DNA from: Goniomonas avonlea | Taxonomy: Eukaryota > Cryptophyceae > Goniomonadida > Goniomonadaceae | Reading direction: 5' to 3' | DNA: 12,492 nucleotides | NCBI GenBank assembly: GCA_003573635.1 | Contig: QUTJ01031529.1 | Location: 1 to 12,492 of the forward strand | Shown: positions 8,542-12,492 of the stretch, one piece after another | How the letters are laid out: each line of letters begins with the position of its first letter | Position numbering within the stretch: the first letter of the stretch is position 1 | The notes under the pieces: generated by a model | Seen by the model: only the letters and a program-made list of their open reading frames with translations | What the model was told of the DNA's origin: nothing | Databases searched by the model: none | Made by a program: the position numbers and the translations under genes

Positions 8542-9891
8542 ATGCGGGGGCTTCTTGTTCTGTTCGCGATCGTCCCAGGCGTCATGTGTTCGACATCTGC
8601 GATTAAAGTGACTCCGGCACTCTCAGCATTCTCTTCTTCTGTTTCCATCATTCCAGGCACCTCGCACCAGCTCGTTGTTGAGCAGTATCACGCAGTGCCT
8701 TTCCATGGTCGGTTGTGGCGAGACCTCGTGTACCACTGTGATGTTCACTCCATTGTGGCACGCATCAATGGCACTCGTGTCACTCACATGCTCGAAGCTG
8801 TTGGAACTCCTGGCCTTCCTGAAGGATTTTCTCGCATACATCTCCACTCAGAGGCCCTCTCTCGGGTCGAAGTGAAGCTTGAATACGTGTTGAAAAAGGC
8901 AGTAATTGCTCTGGGCGGGTGAGTTCGGTCATTGCATATGTGTATTGCATTCTTATTTGATACAGGGTTCGATTTGCGCTCATTGCAGGCCTTCCACCTT
9001 GTGATGCAGTGTTCTGCCCTCGATTTCATGACGCGCAGGTGCTTGGAACCGCCTGTTGATCCAACTTACTCCCTCAGGTGTCTTTTCACATTCCTGGCAA
9101 TATAAGCTCTGCAACTGCGACCATCCACGTCCCACAAGACTTGTACCGTAGTCTCCCTTTGTCAGGATCCCCCGGCGAAGTCGTACCAACAATCGACACC
9201 TCCTTTGCCATACATGCCCTTCATGTCAAATCCACATGCAAAGTGTCCCCGAGCAAGGCTGAAAATTTATTGTTGGAGCACGAACCGGTATCAGTGACTA
9301 TTGACGGAGCAATCAAGGCATGTCACCAGTGTCACGGTTTCCAACCTGACACACTCTTAGAACCCAGATATCGTGGCATTCCTTTTGTCATTTGAGCCTT
9401 CCGATGGGACTCCACAATGGACCCCAGCGGAGCACCAATGTTTCCCTCCGCAAATGTTTTCCAAGGCTCTTGGTGTTCGTCGTGGTGGAGCGGGGCTGAT
9501 GCTGGAGCTGGGCGGCGTGATCATGGCAGTGTGCGCTGGAATGCCGTGCTTGATCGGCGTGGTCATGTACATTGTCATGCGGTGAGCCCTGCAAAGTGCA
9601 CGCCTCTCGTGGTTGGACCGCTGTTGTTGGTTGACCGGCTCATGTAGGCTGAGAAAAAGAAGAAGAAGGTCATCGGGCCCGCAGCCCAAGGTGTTCCAGC
9701 AGAGGGAAGCCACGTACGACACAGTGCCAATAGTGGATGACGCCGAGTTGCGGTGAGTCCGTGCTCCTCCGCAGGCGCAGGCTGTGCCGAGTCGTGTCTA
9801 ACCTCTTTGCTCGCCCAGGCTGGGTTCTGAGCTTCATCATGACCCGACAGCGCCAACACCCCGGACTGCTGCCTCCACTCCCCGACGATGA
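8542..9891 (+). CDS. Unrecognised type I membrane glycoprotein with basic cytosolic tail
   Basis: Six exons: 8542-8918, 8966-9038, 9078-9287, 9361-9581, 9648-9752, 9819-9891. All junction phases agree, giving 352 residues. An in-frame ATG at 8488 would add 18; 8542 is preferred because it starts directly with a signal peptide (MRGLLVLFAIVPGVMCS). The lumenal part of about 250 residues has two N-glycosylation sequons (NGT and NIS) and several Cys. One membrane span follows (LELGGVIMAVCAGMPCLIGV plus VMYIVM), then the stop-transfer cluster RLRKRRRR and a tail of about 50 residues with REATYDTVPIVDDAEL. YDTV fits a YxxPhi sorting signal. The topology suggests an ER or secretory-pathway protein with its C-terminus in the cytosol. 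I do not recognise the lumenal domain; a very weak resemblance to PIG-X/PBN1 (lumenal domain plus one C-terminal span) is not enough for a call. Introns are 47, 39, 73, 66 and 66 nt. Confidence 0.78.
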
Positions 9892-9895
9892 GGAG

Positions 9896-9984
9896 GAGGA
9901 GGCCGAGGCAACAACCAACCTCGACCACCCAAGTCGATGAGAGAGAGGAGGCCGAGGCAACAACCAACCTCGACCACCCAAGTC
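9896..9984. repeat. Two 40-bp direct repeats after the membrane-protein gene
   Basis: Copies at 9896-9935 and 9945-9984, 49 bp apart, essentially identical (GAGGAGGCCGAGGCAACAAC at the start of each). They follow directly after the TGA at 9889-9891 and so lie in the presumed 3' untranslated region. Confidence 0.93.
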
Positions 9985-10001
9985 ACGCCTTGATCAAAGC
10001 G

Positions 10002-10235
10002 TGTGGCCATGTGGATCATGCGTATCCTGTGGATCATGTGGCTGGACCATGTGAATCATGTGGCTGGACCATGTGGATCATGGGAGTCATGTGGTTTGAT
10101 CATGTGGATCATGCGGATCATGTGGCTGGATCACGTGGATCGTGTGGATCGTGTGGATCATGTGGATCATGTAGATCGTGTGGATCATGTGGATCGTGTG
10201 GATCATGGCCTGTGGGCTGGATCATGTGGCTGGAC
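10002..10235. repeat. 9-bp minisatellite, GTGGATCAT type
   Basis: About 230 bp of degenerate tandem GTGGATCAT units, with GTGGATCGT and GTGGCTGGACCAT variants. Because the period is a multiple of three it is open in several frames on both strands (HVDHVDRVDHVD, SCGSCGSC). This explains the apparent open frames here; none is joined to a gene. Confidence 0.95.
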
Positions 10236-10294
10236 GACCATGCGACTGGCCGCCGCCTCGACCAGCGTGCAAACTCGAAACGCATGGATTTTTC

Positions 10295-11334
10295 ATGTCG
10301 GAAGCGATTGGTTCCATGGGCAAAGACAAGGACTCTCGGGTGGACCAGCTTTACAGAGATCGGTACGTGTGCTGCGCCACACGCCAACAGACATACGCGC
10401 CGAATTTGATGACCATATATTGGAGGTTTCTGCGACCCTGGCATGCCCAACAGTCACAAACTGGGCTGGACAGAGCTGCCCACGCCGAGCACGGGTGCCT
10501 GTGCTCTGAGGCGGTACTCTGGCGCGTGTCTGCCTGGCGCGTGCCTGCAGTCTCTCTGAGGCGGTACTCTGGCGCGTGCCTGCAGTCAGCAGCATGCGTG
10601 AACACCAGGCACGGCTGTCATGTAATGCCACTGCTTGCATTAGCAGTGCTTCACTTTGTTTTTGATGTGCAAGCTCACACTCTCACGATTCTCTTCCACT
10701 CACACGCGCACACAATGGTTCTCTCTTTCACACACTCTCTCGTACACACGCCCACACAGAGAGAACAATTCGCTTGGATGTGCGCACAACAAATAGAGAT
10801 GATTCGCTGACGGGCACACACGCCCCATGTGTGTCGTGTGCGTGGGCGCGCTCCCTCACTGACGCAGACACGCGAGGAATGGTTCTCTGACACACGCGAG
10901 GAATGGTTCTCACTCACACGCGAGGAATGGTTCTCTGACACACGCACGCACGCCTTCTCACCTCACACGCCCACACACGGAGAGAGAATTGTTCTCGTCG
11001 GTGCGGCTTGTCACACGCAGAGAGAATCATTGCAGTGTGTACGCGGCCGTGTGACGGATCATTCGCTCTGGATGCCTGTGTGCCGACGCTGTATTAAATC
11101 GACTTAAATCCAAAAAAAAACTCAGGCGGCAGGTCTGAACAAAACACCAGCGTGGTAGAGCTGGCAGAAACAGCCAACAAATCGACGGTCGTCAAGCCTC
11201 CTGTGTCGGGCAAGTTGATTGGCAAGCGAGTGCGGAAAGGGGGAGCGAGAGGCAAGGGAGTGGCAATCACCGACAAGGGCAGGGAGGCGCGCGCAGGGGG
11301 GGGGGGGGGTGCAGGGAGGAGTCAAAAACCGTGA
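10295..11334 (+). CDS. Small basic protein of unknown function, two exons
   Basis: Exon 1 is 10295-10362 (MSEAIGSMGKDKDSRVDQLY...), ending CG|GTACGT in phase 2. Exon 2 is 11133-11334, starting after GGCGGCAG with the single base needed, and running SEQNTSVVELAETANKSTVV, KPPVSGKLIGKRVRKGG, then a Gly run and GRSQKP before TGA. The joined protein has 89 residues, is charged at the N-terminus and strongly basic in the second half. No family is recognised. The C-terminal Gly run is coded by a 14-G tract (11296-11309); any length error would change the last residues. The connecting intron is 770 nt and repeat-filled, so additional exons or a different first exon remain possible. Its stop lies one base from the stop of the opposite gene. 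Confidence 0.5.
10504..10585. repeat. 50-bp tandem duplication
   Basis: CTCTGAGGCGGTACTCTGGC plus GCGTG occurs at 10504-10528 and 10554-10578, with the CTGGCGCGTGCCTGCAGTC tail also repeated. It lies in the long intron of the small basic protein gene. Confidence 0.85.
10868..10939. repeat. 24-bp tandem repeat, three copies
   Basis: Units of ACACGCGAGGAATGGTTCTC start at 10868, 10892 and 10916, embedded in CACACGC/GAGAGA-rich low-complexity DNA (about 10670-11040). Related GAGAGAAT-TGTTCTC echoes lie around 10980-11030. Intronic. Confidence 0.93.
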
Positions 11335-11335
11335 C

Positions 11336-11903
11336 TTACTGCGTCACTGCGGAAAGATTTCTTGAGTCTTGCATTTCTTGGATTGTACGCATGATGTCTC
11401 GGTCCTCCAGAACCTCCTGCACACGTGCACGTGTACGTCAAGCCACGAGCAGCCGCACGCGCTGCCTTGGCACACGCGCACATGCACCGCACCGTACACA
11501 CACATGCGTGCACACATTGTCGAGAACCCGTACGGACACACCCGCAAGTACACACCCGCAAGTACACAAGTACACACCCGCAAGTACACACCCGCAAGTA
11601 CAGGCACCGGAAAGGCACACCGCAAGCACACAGACATCACCGACACAGACGCGCGCGCACACACACACACACACACATGCAACCGCGTTGTTCTGTCTGC
11701 CGTGAGTTTCGTGTCTTGTTGTGCTTATGTACTCTTGTCTTGTGTGCGCTTGTCTTGTCTTGTCTGCCGTGCTTGTCTATGCTCGTGCGTGGCTTGTCTC
11801 CTAGTGTCTACCGTGCGTGTCTAGCGCTCGTGTGTCTTGTCGCGTGCAGGAACTGCACCTTGACTCGAGGGTGATTCATGGTTGCTCCAAGCCTGTCGGA
11901 CAT
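11336..11903 (-). CDS. Very small STI1/DP-repeat-like reading frame, two exons
   Basis: Exon 1 is 11903-11859 (MSDRLGATMNHPRVK), followed by a GTGCAG donor. Exon 2 is 11416-11336, after acceptor ACGTGTGCAG, and reads EVLEDRDIMRTIQEMQDSRN then LSAVTQ and TAA. Both junctions are phase 0, giving 41 residues. The join reads NHPRVKEVLEDRDIMRTIQE, closely matching the DP/STI1 repeat of Hop/STI1, Hip and Tic40-type co-chaperones (pattern NP.V...L.DP...IL.EMQ). Such repeats normally end larger TPR proteins, so this may be the C-terminal piece of a gene with upstream exons. The first exon can indeed extend upstream to a CGCAG acceptor near 11934 (adding RQEAPRAVTG). No further upstream exon is recognisable in the low-complexity DNA to the right. 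The intron holds CA and CCCGCAAGT repeats. Confidence 0.5.
11533..11677. repeat. ACACACCCGCAAGT array and CA microsatellite
   Basis: Several 14-bp ACACACCCGCAAGT-type units occupy about 11533-11602. A CA dinucleotide run preceded by GCGCGC lies at about 11651-11677. Both sit in the 442-nt intron of the STI1-like gene. Confidence 0.93.
11704..11850. repeat. CTTGT-rich low-complexity stretch
   Basis: Irregular repeats of CTTGTCTTGTCT, GTGCTTGTC and CCGTGCGTGTC continue up to the first exon of the STI1-like gene. Read on the minus strand this is an AGACAAG-rich intron segment. No coding signal. Confidence 0.75.
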
Positions 11904-11984
11904 GCCGGTGACTGCGCGTGGTGCCTCCTGCCTCCTGCGACGCACACATGTAAGGAAATAATACGTCGGGTGTCAGATGTTGAA

Positions 11985-12400
11985 AAGGAGAAAGAGAAGG
12001 AGGGAGAGAGATAGCAGGAGAGAGTTAAGGGGAAGGACAGAGGGGAGGAGCGAGGGGAGGAGAGGGGAAGGAGCAAGGGGAGCAAGGACCCCCTCCTGGG
12101 TGTACAGAATATATCCCTCTCTCTCCCTCTCTCCCCTTCTCCCTCTCTACTTCTCCCTCTACCTTGTGTACAGGATATCTCCCTCCCTTTCCCCTTTTCA
12201 CTCCCTCCATCTCCCTCTCTCCTCCTCCCCTCCCCCCCCTCTGCCTGCCCGCTCACCGAGGGATTACTGTATGTCCGCCTCATGCAAGAAGACAGTGTTG
12301 CAGCCTCTTGAATCTCTCGCCTTCTCCCTCTCACCTCCTCCCTCTCCCCCAACCCCCTCTGTCTGTCCAGTGTGCAGGATATCTCCCTCCCTATCTCTGA
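11985..12400. repeat. Polypurine then polypyrimidine tract with an interspersed 21-bp motif
   Basis: The plus strand is GGGAGA/GGAAGG-rich from about 11985 to 12088, then CCCTCTCT-rich from about 12089 to 12400. TGTACAGAATATATCCCTCTC at 12101 recurs as TGTACAGGATATCTCCCTCC at 12167 and TGTGCAGGATATCTCCCTCC at 12371. Long open frames here are biased by composition (Arg/Glu or Ser/Pro/Leu) and are not supported as genes. Confidence 0.88.
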
Positions 12401-12453
12401 CCGCTCACCCCAAACCGGTGCGACGCAATAGGCCGGGATATGGCTCACTGTGT

Positions 12454-12492
12454 TGAGTATGACTCACGCCATATCTGAGTATGACTCACGCC
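12454..12492. repeat. 22-bp direct repeat containing TGAGT-ATG-ACTCA dyad, cut by the window end
   Basis: TGAGTATGACTCACGCC occurs at 12454-12470 and 12476-12492. Each copy holds a perfect 5+5 inverted repeat around ATG, like an AP-1-type site with widened spacing. The array probably continues to the right. Confidence 0.9.

Noticed and set aside
9648-9734. Alternative frame AEKKKKKVIGPAAQG after the membrane span
   Set aside because: The preceding exon ends in phase 2 (CG|GTGAGC), which selects the LRKRRRRSSG frame. That frame also joins in phase to the next exon and a stop.
8542-9891. Naming the membrane protein PIG-X/PBN1
   Set aside because: Signal peptide, lumenal domain and one C-terminal span agree, but the conserved lumenal motifs cannot be aligned by eye and the cytosolic tail is far longer than in known PIG-X.
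9888-10409. 173-residue His/Asp/Cys/Gly-rich open frame on the plus strand
   Set aside because: Explained by the 9-bp minisatellite. It starts within the last exon of the membrane-protein gene in another frame.
11849-12013. Plus-strand exon candidate after a GTGCAG acceptor, with HGCSKPVGHAGDC
   Set aside because: It looks somewhat protein-like, but it overlaps the minus-strand exon 11903-11859, which has a donor, the right phase and a matching STI1-like partner. The plus reading soon enters GA-rich repeat and has no identifiable upstream exon.
11876-12448. 190-residue Arg/Glu/Gly-rich open frame on the minus strand
   Set aside because: It is produced by the polypurine tract, whose composition lacks stop codons in this frame. 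No conserved feature apart from repeat units.
1-12492. tRNA, rRNA, transposase or reverse-transcriptase genes
   Set aside because: Both strands were scanned for cloverleaf-like A/B boxes and for characteristic protein motifs; nothing convincing was found.

Overview
This window is nuclear DNA from an intron-rich, compact, GC-leaning eukaryote, most likely a protist or microalga; I cannot name the lineage. The evidence is six spliced genes whose conserved protein segments break at GT...AG borders and resume in the right phase. Nothing looks prokaryotic, and no tRNA, rRNA, transposon protein or CRISPR array was found. All exon models were read by eye from domain continuity, splice borders and phase bookkeeping; none is backed by transcripts.

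Layout, left to right. (1) Minus strand, 4344 to 124 and off the left edge: a multi-GAF protein with at least 835 residues and four GAF domains in 11 exons. (2) Plus strand, 4528 to 7528: an RNA-binding protein with an acidic Ala/Pro/Glu-rich N-terminus, two KH domains (GRGG and GKGG loops) and a Gly/Tyr/Gln prion-like tail, in 13 exons. It diverges from the GAF gene across 183 bp. (3) Minus strand, 8421 to 7840: a 147-residue Cgr1/CCDC86-type rRNA-processing protein in four exons, convergent with the KH gene. (4) Plus strand, 8542 (or 8488) to 9891: an unrecognised type I membrane glycoprotein in six exons, divergent from the Cgr1 gene across about 120 bp (66 bp if the upstream ATG is used). 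(5) Plus strand, 10295 to 11334: a small basic 89-residue protein in two exons. (6) Minus strand, 11903 to 11336: a very small two-exon reading frame resembling one STI1/DP repeat. Its stop codon lies one base from the stop of gene 5.

Two intron classes are visible: many minimal introns of 39-50 nt, and a few long ones (about 330-780 nt) that mostly hold tandem and inverted repeats. Most introns are phase 0, and a TNAC-like branch-point candidate often sits only about 8-13 nt before the AG. The right third is rich in minisatellites: a 9-bp GTGGATCAT array, a 24-bp array, CA-rich arrays, and a polypurine/polypyrimidine tract with an embedded repeated motif.

The genes share no obvious pathway. 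The KH protein and the Cgr1-like protein both concern RNA (mRNA binding and ribosome biogenesis), and the GAF protein is probably a signalling protein. I see no defence system, gene cluster or other coordinated new system. The most unusual items are the intronic inverted repeats of the GAF gene, the near-touching convergent stops, and the two small unrecognised proteins.
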